From: Temnopleurus reevesii
Taxonomy: Eukaryota > Echinodermata > Echinoidea > Temnopleuroida > Temnopleuridae
Direction of reading: 5' to 3'
Assembly: GCA_036244855.1 (NCBI GenBank)
Contig: BQKZ01005752.1
Coordinates: 8,860-24,053, forward strand
Length of the DNA: 15,194 bases
Within the stretch, counting starts at the first letter, position 1. Each line of letters opens with the position of its first letter. The translations under genes were made by a program, and so were the position numbers. The notes under the pieces were generated by a model. That model was not told the origin of the DNA, ran no database searches, and saw nothing but the letters and a program-made list of their open reading frames with translations. Positions 7,715 to 15,194 of the stretch are shown in pieces.

Positions 7715-8294
7715 GACTTTGTGGTGATTTTGAGCAGGTGGGACCAGATAGTGGAATATCTTCTTGCCATGGTGTTGTTAGTCATGTTGTGATGCTTCAT
7801 TTTTGCCTGCTTTTCATGCATTGTATGTAAAATAGCTTGTAAAGAATTATTTTTTTGACCAGTACAAAAGTAAGGAAAGGGATTTTTGTGATTTTCAGTG
7901 GTCAGTTTTAGAGAGGAGTTGCTTTCAAAAAAGAAGAAAGAAAAAAGGGTAAGGATATTAGAAAAAGAAACTATCACACTAAACAGAATGAACACAGAAA
8001 TTTAGAAAAATAAACAACAATTTGGTTATAAAACAAAACGAAAATTGTGCTTCTACAATAACACCAGAAGATAACCAGAGTTATCCTGGGAGCTGATGTC
8101 AGAACATCAACTCAAGAAAACTTTACTCAAGTGGGTTCACACTGACATTATATGGAAGAACTTTAAAAGCAGAATAATTTTCTCTACCTTCAAAAATCAA
8201 ATTCCAATTTAAAACTTAATTTTTTATGAAACACAATCTTGTTGTTCCAAAGTTGTTTGTTGAAGGTTTGACTGTCTCAAATAAGACTGTTAGA

Positions 8295-8300
8295 AATAAA
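8295..8300 (+). terminator. Candidate poly(A) signal AATAAA
   Basis: Canonical hexamer in the region after macoilin. Another copy is at 8009-8014. No downstream element can be judged with confidence. Confidence 0.35.
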
Positions 8301-8600
8301 CAAAGAAATTGATAAATGACAGACATTAAGATTTTGTGTGCATTATCATCAATATTAAATTGCTTGAAGTGCATCTAAAATTGTCAATTTTTACTGTGAT
8401 GTTAACAAACAAGCGTCTATGTTCAGAAAGAATGAAAGGGAGAGCATATTTTTAACTAATCATGCACAGAAATCAGTAGATTTCATCCCCTGGACAGAGT
8501 TTGAAGTATGAAATGGGTACCGCTCTATTCCGAATAAGATGGAGATATGAGGCACTCTCTTTTCTTCTGTTGATTGCCATATGGATAACTTCTTCATGTA

Positions 8601-8976
8601 CTGTAAAAGTGGTTTCTTTTGCGTCCAAAAACAATCGCGGTTTTCATCGGTGCCGACTTTTTCGCGTGTGTTTAAATTCGCAAAAAAAAATTGTGAATTC
8701 ACAGTCGCCAAAAAAAAAAATAATTTCACAGGAATTTTCAGTTATAATCTCATTTTTTTACAAATTTGTTACTAGTGAATACAAATGAAAAAGTAAATAC
8801 AGGCTTACCTTACGCGACATTATGTGATAACGGTACAATGAATTTCGGACATTTCCTTGCGTGGTCAATTTCGCGTGCTTTTCAAAACATTTTCGTGTGA
8901 GTTTAATTTCGCGGTTCAACATCAAAACGTGAAAAGCGCGAATATAAAAACACTGCGGAAGAAAACACTTTTACAG
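8601..8976. mobile_element. TA-flanked MITE with CTGTAAAAGTG ends, 376 bp
   Basis: CTGTAAAAGTG at 8601-8611 is inverted as CACTTTTACAG at 8966-8976, with TA immediately outside each end (8599-8600 and 8977-8978). TTTCGCG/CGCGAA-type motifs recur inside in both orientations, so much of the element is an imperfect palindrome. There is no transposase; the plus-strand frames at 8501-8788 fall partly in it and are incidental. TA duplication points to Tc1/mariner. Confidence 0.8.
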
Positions 8977-9150
8977 TAGTAATTATCGTTGATATGGAAA
9001 ATGAAGACCCTGGTGGAGCAATGTTCTATTTTATCTTTAGACAGTGGTATAAAATGAGGCATCACATACATGTATGAAGGCACCTTATGTTCTGTAGTCT
9101 AGATTTATTCACCATAGAATCAGCTTTATATAGACCAGGTAGCTAGTTTC

Positions 9151-9441
9151 ACATGTACCACCATCAAATGTCAATGTTTTCTGTCCCAACATTGATAAGA
9201 ATTTGCATTTGCATCATGATTTTGTTGATAGCATTGCCCTTTCCGAAGAAAGTGTCCTAAACTCACCGACAAGTGCATACTGTGCATTTGAAGGACTGTT
9301 ATTACGATATCAAAGAAAATTACACATGTTCCACCATCAAATGTCATATTTTCTGTCCCAACACCGAGAAGCGTTTGCATTCATATCATAATTTCTGTCG
9401 ATAACATTGCCCTTTCTGGCGGAAGTGTCCTAAACTCACCA
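9151..9441 (+). repeat. Two-copy tandem duplication, period about 173 bp
   Basis: ACATGTACCACCATCAAATGTCA at 9151 recurs as ACATGTTCCACCATCAAATG at 9324. Both are followed by TTTTCTGTCCCAACA, a GATAGCATTGCCCTTTC / GATAACATTGCCCTTTC motif, and GAAGTGTCCTAAACTCACC. Divergence is moderate. No coding function is visible; the short open frames in it (9171-9380 minus, 9203-9391 plus) are incidental. Confidence 0.85.
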
Positions 9442-9497
9442 AAAATTACATATTATGGACTTGGACCAAAATACTGAAACCTGTGTTATCTTCTTAG

Positions 9498-9540
9498 TTA
9501 ACCCTATTCCAACTGGGGGGGGGTCAATTTGACCCCCCCC
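9498..9540. repeat. TTAACCCTATTCC repeat with G/C-tract hairpin
   Basis: TTAA followed by CCCTATTCCAACT, then a run of nine G, TCAA, a one-base loop, TTGA and a run of eight C. The tracts form a near-perfect stem of about 12 bp with almost no loop (9515-9540). This may be the left end of a TTAA-inserting element. A shorter sequence with the same TTAACCCTAT start is at about 5308. An N at 9575 lies just downstream. Confidence 0.6.
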
Positions 9541-9616
9541 TCCACAAATTTTGTGATCGCGCCGCCGCGCAAATNTGGCCTTGATCGCAGCAAGCATGCT
9601 GTTGATCTCGGCCACT

Positions 9617-10059
9617 GGGGCGCCCCTGGCGTATCATAACCCCCTTCTTTGCTTCCAAAAACGGTCTAGAATTGTTCGATTGGATGCTCTGCACATATTT
9701 AGGACGGTTAAAAGCCCGTCCATCCATTTATTTCAGAGTTATTTCAATCATAAACCATTTTCGGCATACTTAGGGCCAATTTGCGGTCATTTTCCAGTGG
9801 GGCGCCCCTGGCGTCTCAGAACTCCCTTCTTCGCTTCCAAAAACGGTCTAGAATTAATTGTTCGATTGGATGCCCTGTAATATTTAGGACGGTTAAAAGC
9901 CCGTCCATCAATTTATTTCAGAGTTTTTTCAATCTATAACAATTTTCGGCATATTTAAATTAAGGGCCAATTTGGGGTCATTTTCCATTTGGGCGCCCCT
10001 GGCGTCTCAGAACTCCCTTCTTCGCTTCTAAAAACGGTCTAAAATTGTTCGATTGGATG
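9617..10059 (+). repeat. Tandem array, two full units and one partial (182-191 bp)
   Basis: Units begin at GGGGCGCCCCTGGCGT (9617 and 9799) and TGGGCGCCCCTGGCGT (9990). Each continues with CTCCCTTCTTCGCTTC, AAAACGGTCTAGAATT and TTGTTCGATTGGATG. The two full units also share a GGACGG...CCGTCC hairpin, TTTATTTCAGAGTT and a TTTTCGGCATA...GGGCCAATTTG block. The third unit stops at GATTGGATG, where hAT-like coding sequence begins. Open frames through it are by-products of the repeat. Confidence 0.9.
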
Positions 10060-10154
10060 TTTTCATTCCCTACTTGGACGGATTGATCTCTGAACTGTCA
10101 AACCGTTTCACCAGCCTGTCTCAGCAAGCTGTCCGGGCACTGTGTCTCTATCCA
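10053..10154 (+). pseudogene. hAT-type transposase fragment (probable)
   Basis: The frame from 10053 reads DVFIPYLDGLISELSNRFTS, then LSQQAVRALCL. It resembles from memory the segment of hAT-derived proteins (52-kDa PRKR-inhibitor-repressor / ZMYM1-like) just before the C-terminal dimerisation region, with its pattern of (V)DxFxPxLDxLIxxLxxRF. After LCLYP the frame becomes Pro/Arg-rich and unlike transposase. Only about 34 residues remain with no start codon or catalytic region, so it is a dead fragment. The join with the tandem array falls at TTGGATG. Confidence 0.5.
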
Positions 10155-10179
10155 CCCTTCCCTAAGTCACATAGATTCC

Positions 10180-10480
10180 GGCGACCGCACGGCATGCTAC
10201 AATTGACTTTTCAATCATTTTCGACCGCTGCCCGGCCGGGACCCGCGAATTTTGGACGGGAGCCGGGACATTTTCTACTCACCGTACGGTTACCGGAAAG
10301 CTGAGTTGCGTGCGTTTAATTTTCCCAGCAATTCTGCAGATCGTGAGACCGAAAAAGCCAGGAAATAGGCAGGAATTAAGAGCCCGCAGGGTTCCGCACG
10401 GGACCCGTTAGTACGTCGGCCGGTGCCCGGACGGATCCCGTCCGATTTTGTAATTTTGTGACTTATGCCTTAAGTTAAAG
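10180..10480. other. GC-rich block of unknown nature
   Basis: The base composition changes sharply from the AT-rich surroundings. The block contains CCCGGCCGGGAC, repeated GGGACCCG motifs and a perfect 7-bp hairpin CGGACGG-ATC-CCGTCCG. No long frame or recognisable protein. It follows the transposase fragment directly and may be part of the same compound repeat. Confidence 0.45.
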
Positions 10481-10657
10481 GACGGCACGTGTTTACCCCG
10501 AGGCTCAAGGAGAAATGTTGTGAGCAGAGACAACCACTTTAAATTGCCTTTATCAATCTTTACCAGAGGTGTCAATATTATATTGTAAGTCTATAAGTAA
10601 ATATTTCAGTCATTTTTTAAGAAATGTCAATTTTCATTTACAACATCAATGCATAGC

Positions 10658-10752
10658 CCCCCCCCCACACACACACACACATTCTCCTCCGACGATCAAA
10701 CTTTTCTTGCGCCCCCCCCCCCCCCTATTGGGAAATCCTGGATACGCCCCTG
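10658..10752 (+). repeat. C-tracts, (CA)n and repeat-tail sequence
   Basis: A run of ten or more C is followed by ACACACACACACACAC, a short spacer, another run of about 14 C, and AAATCCTGGATACGCCCCTG. The last phrase is, as I recall, a common terminal sequence of dispersed repeats in marine invertebrates. The open frame across it (10569-10829) is low complexity and not a gene. Confidence 0.65.
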
Positions 10753-11500
10753 TGCTCTTCATAAAGACAGAAATCTTTTATGAGATTTGTTTAATAACGA
10801 TCATATGTCTTGAACGAGAAAATTGTTAACTGCACATAAATCCGCAGTATGCCGCAAGCCTTTAATTCTGAGGAGGGTGTAAAGCAGGAATTGAGGAAGG
10901 GTGCAAAATTGTACCTTTCATTAAGCCAATGAGGATGCAGTATATTGACAACCTGGGGAATATTAGACAATTTAAAGCGCTTTACTACTCTTTGTTTTGT
11001 GACCCCCTATAGATATCCATTTTATTGTTATTAACTAATAAAAAAATAATAATATGAATTTCAAATCATATATGAAAGACTGTTAGAAGCAATGGAAATC
11101 TCTAAACAAATTGGCGACTTTCATGACTTTTATGATGTCATGATTGCGATTCGATTCACTTATCTGTAAATATCAAAATGCTGCATGAATCGTTTATTTG
11201 ATTATTCTTTATTTGAAATTTCTCACAACTTATGTTTTATACTTACACATTTCTCAATGGACACATTTTATTCATTTCATGAACCAACAATTTCAATTTT
11301 CATTTTTACGAATATGAAATTATATAAATTCATATTTCACCAGATTTTTGCAGAGTGCTTTCAAATCAGCAAAATTGCAAACATGTAATAAAAACAGGAA
11401 AACATATTTTGGCAAAAGCTATCTTTGGATAAAGTAAATTGCTCGAAGTGAAACTGTTACAAACTGTTACATCATTAAAGTTCTCAGTTTATCGAGTAAT
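10753..11500. other. No recognisable feature
   Basis: AT-rich sequence with scattered stops on both strands. The open frame at 11185-11388 is rich in Phe, Ile, Asn and His, as expected from random AT-rich DNA. Nothing supported. Confidence 0.6.
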
Positions 11501-11504
11501 GATA

Positions 11505-11543
11505 AAAATAATAATAATTTGCATATATAAAGCGCCTTTTCGT
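11505..11543 (+). repeat. ATAATA run plus ATATAAAGCGCCTTTTC repeat
   Basis: An ATA microsatellite followed by TATATAAAGCGCCTTTTC. The same arrangement, ATAATA then TTTATATAGCGCTTTTTCC, is found in the macoilin intron at about 6305-6347, so this is one end of a dispersed repeat family. Confidence 0.6.
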
Positions 11544-11840
11544 ACGTTGTTCATATCAATAGAAATGTATACATTTCTTATTTGTTGTCTGATCTTACTC
11601 AAAATTTTTTTTTAGTTCTGTTAGTCTAATTTTTCACTTTCAGCCCCTCCAATTTTCAAGGCGGTCTGCGGCCCCTGCAGTATACCATGTGAATAATAGA
11701 TTGAACCATTCCAAAATAAATTATATTGAGATATACAGTTTCCTTTTCAAGTAGAGTTGTGATTCCAAGATAGGGAAATTATTTCTTATATTTATAGCAT
11801 TTGGGCATATTCTCTATCAATGTCTACATAAAATATTTAT

Positions 11841-11983
11841 ATAATATTGGATGGCATAAATGGAATACCAGGGAATATTGCACGAGTTAGGGCAATATTG
11901 CACGAATCGAAGATGAGTGCAATATTGGCCCTAACGAGTGCAATATTCCCGGTATTTCATGAAATGAAGCCATCCAATATAAT
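11841..11983. mobile_element. Foldback element with ATTGGATGGC ends
   Basis: The segment is an imperfect palindrome: ATTGGATGGC...GGAATACCAGGGAATATTGCACGA on the left pairs with the right arm, which ends GCCATCCAAT. The word AATATTGCACGA (or its complement) occurs four times, so each arm is itself a direct repeat. ATAAT flanks both sides (11841-11845 and 11979-11983) and may be a target duplication, although AT-rich matches are cheap. The plus-strand frame at 11847-12095 spans the palindrome and is not a gene. Confidence 0.75.
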
Positions 11984-12042
11984 TATTATTATCTTTACAT
12001 ATACCAGAAGGCTGGTCACTGCTTTGCGCAAGCGTAAAATTG

Positions 12043-12076
12043 AAGCCGTACAATATGGCTTAATATTGTACGGCTT
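12043..12076. repeat. Perfect 14-bp hairpin
   Basis: AAGCCGTACAATAT (12043-12056), loop GGCTTA, then ATATTGTACGGCTT (12063-12076). It lies 60 bp past the foldback element and shares its AATAT-rich style. It has no following T-run, so it is not a bacterial-type terminator. It may be the remnant of a shorter foldback element. Confidence 0.85.
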
Positions 12077-12239
12077 AAAACTCCCATATAGATAATAATG
12101 AGTAATATTTTGAAAAGGAAACATTCTTATTTTCAGACGGTGTGGTAAAACTTAACAAAAAACTATTTCAAAATGAAGTATTGTGCTCGAAAGAATGGCA
12201 GTACAATTATGGAAGTCCAAGTTTCACAGCTTTCTAAAG

Positions 12240-12471
12240 ACTGTGAGCAGAAGAGGCTTTTGGACAAAGAAAACAACTTCATTCAATCACTCACAATAGG
12301 TAGATACACACACAATAAAAATCCCTCCCTCTTTTTTTCTGCTGAAATTTGTCAAATCGATGTTGTACAATGAATAAAGAGGGTACTCCCTTTTGTGTGT
12401 TTCAAGCTATTGTGAATGCCTGAATAAAGCTGTTTACTTTGTCCCAAGCATTTATCCCTTCTGCTCACAGT
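12240..12471. repeat. Inverted repeat, arms about 65-75 bp
   Basis: The left arm begins ACTGTGAGCAGAAG (12240-12253) and the right arm ends in its exact complement (12458-12471). Further inward, GGACAAAG, AAACAnCTTnATTCA, TCACAATAG, ACACACA and CCCTCTTT-like blocks pair in the same order with a few gaps. This is probably a MITE or foldback element. It also explains the plus-strand frame at 12173-12373, which might otherwise look like an exon. Confidence 0.75.
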
Positions 12472-12617
12472 AAAATCTATGCATTTGTTTGTCTTTGAGT
12501 AAACATAATTTGGAGGAAAAAAATGTCAAGACTAAAAGCTTTAGACCCTGAAGACCTGTATTACTACTTTAACATCCATATTTACACCATTCAGCCTGAT
12601 AGTATGAAGGTGCGTGC

Positions 12618-12799
12618 TTAGTGGGTTTCTTGAAAATTTGATGTGATGAAAAGTACATTGTGAATAGATTCTGACATTTGGAAACTCTGTAAGGAATCCC
12701 AAGCAGATATACCAACGTTGCATATGTCTAAATCCTTTTTGAGGCAGTAAGATGTAGAAACCAAGTTGATCTTACATTCAGTGGAAACCCATCCTGACC
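12618..12799 (-). CDS. Possible terminal exon of a minus-strand gene
   Basis: On the minus strand a good acceptor (TTTTGTTTTTGTACAG) precedes 12799. In the phase that continues the candidate exon at 13230-13327, the frame stays open for 60 codons to TAA at 12620-12618, reading (G)SGWVSTECKINLVSTSYCL and on to SNFQETH. A GTAAGA within it (after CTGAAT) could alternatively make this a 24-nt microexon. No family recognised. Support is only an acceptor, a compatible phase and an open frame, so this is weak. Confidence 0.2.
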
Positions 12800-13229
12800 C
12801 TGTACAAAAACAAAATAAGATAACAGAAAGTAAATGAATTTGAAATTATGTTGTCTATCTGTAAAGGATAAAACAGCAAAAACATTAACTTTGCAGGGGG
12901 AAATTTAGAGTTGGTGTAATATATAGATGATATAATTGAAGATTATCACATTTTGATAACCAGGGCTTGAAATCATCAAGAGATGTGTAAAGGGATCCTC
13001 CTTTCATTAGCCTAAACATCCTCTTTCATCTCTAATGTAACTCCATGCTGCCCATAATGTTGTACTGTAATCTGTATTTCCTTTCTGAAATGTTTTTATC
13101 ACTGAAATCACTGAACAAAGACCCAAAATATTTTGCGACAGAGTTATATGTTAAAAATAAAATAACAAAATAAGTTTGACTGAAAATGCAACGAAAGATG
13201 ATCCCAACATTCAAGTTTGTAATACTGAC

Positions 13230-13327
13230 CTTTTGCAGAAAGACTGGCAAAAGTATAAATCCAGACCACATCATCCTCCCAAATCACTGCTGAAGTAAAG
13301 ATATTGTTGTCTCGGTAGTCCAGAGCC
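13230..13327 (-). CDS. Candidate internal exon, unrecognised minus-strand gene
   Basis: Reading the minus strand, TTTGATATTTGTAG precedes a 98-nt open segment that ends at AAAAG|GTCAGT, a good donor. One frame is open throughout (entry phase 2, exit phase 1): ALDYRDNNIFTSAVIWEDDV, then VWIYTFASLSAK. The composition looks like globular protein rather than translated intron, with acidic and aromatic residues in balance. I do not recognise the family. No strong upstream exon was found in the rest of the window, so this may be a real exon of a gene extending beyond the right edge or a stranded duplicate. Confidence 0.4.
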
Positions 13328-13330
13328 CTA

Positions 13331-14219
13331 CAAATATCAAAGAGTAAAATACTAAGTAGATCATCAGGTATTTCAGAACCATGATAGTAATCATGAAAAT
13401 AATAATGATTATGAAATATTTATGTCTTTTTTATCTTATGCTAATGGAGTTATAAGTCATGACAGCTAAAAGAAATACATTCCATACTTGTGACAACAAA
13501 AGTAGGGGGCTGTTAGTGTACCCCCACTTTTTAGTTGATTCGTGCATGCTATGAGAATATGGAGAATGGTGATACACAATCCCCTCCATTGAACATGTAC
13601 TGTGCATGGATAACTGTATTATCAAACCTTGCGTGAAACACACAAGGAAAAGATTGACCCAAGGGTGCGAACCTTTGCAAATCTATGAGGAAAACTTGAA
13701 AAGGTGCAACATTGCAGTCATTTGATGAAATATCAGAGACCGATTTGTGCGCCATTTTACCTTTCCCTTATTCAGTTAGTCTCGAACAAATACTGTTTGA
13801 TAAAATTGATTCTTCGTTTGATGCACTCTTGAGTATTTATTCAAGCTTGTAATTAAATGTATATTGAATATTTGATTTATCATATTATGATCGATTTTTG
13901 TAGAAACATATTCATTTGAAATTGAATACAATTTGGACAGTTTTTGCAAAAGATTACATATACTTCTGGTCAATGAACAATCAAAAATACGAAGGATCTG
14001 CTCGAGGCTAACAAAAAATTGTATGGCCAAATATCCATCAGTCAATAAAAGCGGGAGCAAAGCTAGACATTGGCACATCTGACTTCGAATGAATTGATTC
14101 TTTAGCATACTGGTTCAATTTCGAAAACTGCGGCAGTTTTTATTTCAATATACCTTCTGAAACATTGCATTCTAAAAGCTGATCCCTCTGTTGTATCACT
14201 TTGTACCCCTTCTTTCTAG
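13331..14219. other. No recognisable feature
   Basis: AT-rich sequence with short simple repeats (ATAATAATGATTATG near 13399). Minus-strand frames at 13431-13643, 13549-13755 and 13776-14108 lack splice context or motifs. Nothing supported. Confidence 0.5.
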
Positions 14220-14230
14220 TGTGTACTGAC

Positions 14231-14293
14231 CTTGCTACATCACATCATCCGCCAGTGTGGCCCTCATTGAAGGGTAAATGTTGTCTTGGTCCT
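14231..14293 (-). pseudogene. Possible degenerate relative of the 13230-13327 exon
   Basis: On the minus strand it reads DQDNIYPSMRATLADDVM then a stop, and is followed by AAG|GTCAGT, the same donor as the candidate exon. Shared words are AGACAACA, TTTAC/TTCA and GGATGATGTG, in the same order as in the segment encoding RDNNIFTSAVIWEDDV. The match is short and gapped, so common origin is only suggested. Confidence 0.25.
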
Positions 14294-14848
14294 TTATGGT
14301 GCTAAATGAGGCAACAAGATTAAGTATATCTGCAGTTAGTTAATAGTGATGATGTTGATGATAATGAGAACAATGGCTTCATTAATTTTGAAGTTTCAGT
14401 CTATTTAAAACATGTCTGACACATGAGTAATTGATCATTCAAAAACAAATAGTTCAAATTGTATACCCATTTGAAGATGAAGGAGATTGTAAGTGTCACA
14501 AGGCAAGTAGAATGCACCCCCCCCCCTAGTTCATTTCCAATTACTAAAGAGGTAAGAACAGCCAAGATGTTTAACATGTTTCAAATGCTTAGCACAGAGT
14601 GGGTCTTTTGTGTATGAGCAAGGGTCCTTTTGTGTTTGGGGCATAGATCTTTTGTATTTGTGCTGTAGTGTATAATTAGGAATGTGAAAGTTGGGTGGAG
14701 CACAGTTGGTTGCTTGTGTGAACATTGGAGAAGCTAGTATGCCTTCGTGAGAGTAGGGTGTGACTTTGTGGAGTAGTGAGGGCACCAAGGATGAGGCACA
14801 CGCCTTAGGTTTGTTATGCAGCACAGGCATGACAGCAGCTCTTTGTAG

Positions 14849-14938
14849 CATTGGCAGCCATCTTCTTATGGGAACTTCAGGCAGCACAGGCCAGGAGAAG
14901 CCTCCACTACCTCAACTCGTGTCAACCCCACATTTACT
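14849..14938 (+). CDS. Weak candidate exon
   Basis: CTCTTTGTAG precedes and ACT|GTAAGT follows a 90-nt open segment reading IGSHLLMGTSGSTGQEKPPL then PQLVSTPHL. Its GC content is higher than the flanks, and the donor is good. The length is a multiple of three. There is no family match, and the minus-strand frame over the same bases (14531-14887) is also open, so this is tentative. Confidence 0.2.
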
Positions 14939-15194
14939 GTAAGTGTCAGAATTATTTATAATTATTTTTGCTTAAGCCATGTATTCCCTAAAAGTTAGGG
15001 CTCTTTCCAAGATGCTGATGTTTCTGTTCATGGAAAGTAATGAAGAATTGTGTTATGTTCTAAATCAATGCAAAGATGCATGTATACCAGATTAACTGCT
15101 TGAAAACTGTAGATGCCCCACTCGGCATAATTATGTACAGGTATTAGGATAAGTGTAAGGTTGCTTGAAGACCTGAATTTGATTGTTTATTTTG

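Larger units (their letters stand above)
7527..8300 (+). other. Probable macoilin 3' UTR
   Basis: AT-rich sequence after the stop. Candidate poly(A) hexamers AATAAA lie at 8009-8014 and 8295-8300. Neither can be assigned without transcript data, so the right boundary is a guess. It contains the TTAA-flanked hairpin at 7629-7714. The minus-strand frame at 7711-7995 is antisense to AT-rich UTR and is not supported. Confidence 0.55.

Noticed and set aside
8501..8788. Overlapping plus-strand frames rich in Phe, Ser and Lys
   Set aside because: They run into the TA-flanked MITE at 8601-8976 and have no exon signals.
9581..9880. 99-codon plus-strand frame
   Set aside because: It crosses two units of the tandem array, and its peptide repeats with the DNA repeat; no selection on protein is visible.
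9617..10059. CRISPR-like array
   Set aside because: There are only two and a half units of about 185 bp with no short repeat-spacer alternation, in a eukaryotic context.
12173..12373. Open frame with a good ATG context and a charged segment, possible exon
   Set aside because: Most of it lies in the left arm of an inverted repeat (12240-12471), with complementary blocks in order downstream. The frame is better explained by a repeat.
13776..14108. 110-codon minus-strand frame
   Set aside because: AT-driven composition (Asn, Ile, Leu, Phe) and no domain or exon context.
14531..14887. Longest minus-strand frame in the right end (118 codons)
   Set aside because: No splice signals, motif or recognisable homology. 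The His/Lys/Cys-rich text looks like chance translation of T/G-rich plus-strand DNA.

Overview
This is eukaryotic genomic DNA: one spliced gene on the + strand (about 1070-7526) lies in AT-rich non-coding sequence full of small repeats. The gene is macoilin (MACO1, formerly TMEM57), a protein of the endoplasmic reticulum and neurons. Six consecutive 3'-side exons are present and join in a single frame through GT-AG introns. They encode a Ser/Asn/Lys-rich linker, the long C-terminal coiled coil, a Pro/Gln-rich stretch and the diagnostic C-terminus (LDPNAAVYRPKSN, close to LDPNASVYQPLKK as I recall it for vertebrates). The N-terminal membrane-spanning exons must lie upstream of the window. The host is an invertebrate metazoan. 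Short introns, divergence from vertebrates, and the style of the MITEs and G/C-tract repeats fit a marine deuterostome such as an echinoderm, but that placement is inference.

Layout: 1-1069 is upstream intron. 1070-1661 is the linker exon. The following 2.2-kb intron holds an 80-bp duplication of the exon end and donor, then at least four degenerate tandem copies of the start of the next exon (1935-2690), and a hAT-like MITE (2979-3381). The coiled-coil exons are 3881-4039, 4654-4824, 5587-5713 and 6540-6711. The last coding exon is 7138-7526, followed by a 3' UTR with a piggyBac-like hairpin. From 8.5 kb onward I see mainly repeats: a 376-bp TA-flanked MITE, a 173-bp tandem duplication, a three-unit array of about 185 bp that runs into a hAT-transposase-like fragment, a GC-rich block, and several large inverted repeats. 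A possible exon of an unrecognised minus-strand gene lies at 13230-13327, and a weaker plus-strand one at 14849-14938.

The most interesting signal is repeated in-place duplication of macoilin exon boundaries. The exon encoding RLESDIKKLKAD exists in five copies, and every copy, including the full-length one at 3881-4039, carries an in-frame stop. In the full-length copy it is a single TAA where a leucine codon is expected. That exon is 159 nt with matching phases, so skipping it restores the frame. A second duplicate at 6790-6886 copies the end of the 6540-6711 exon, shows mostly synonymous change over its second half, and would be frame-neutral (96 nt) if spliced in. A lone N sits exactly where the next exon copy should begin, so the copy number in this assembly is doubtful. 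I see no prokaryotic features, CRISPR array, tRNA or rRNA.
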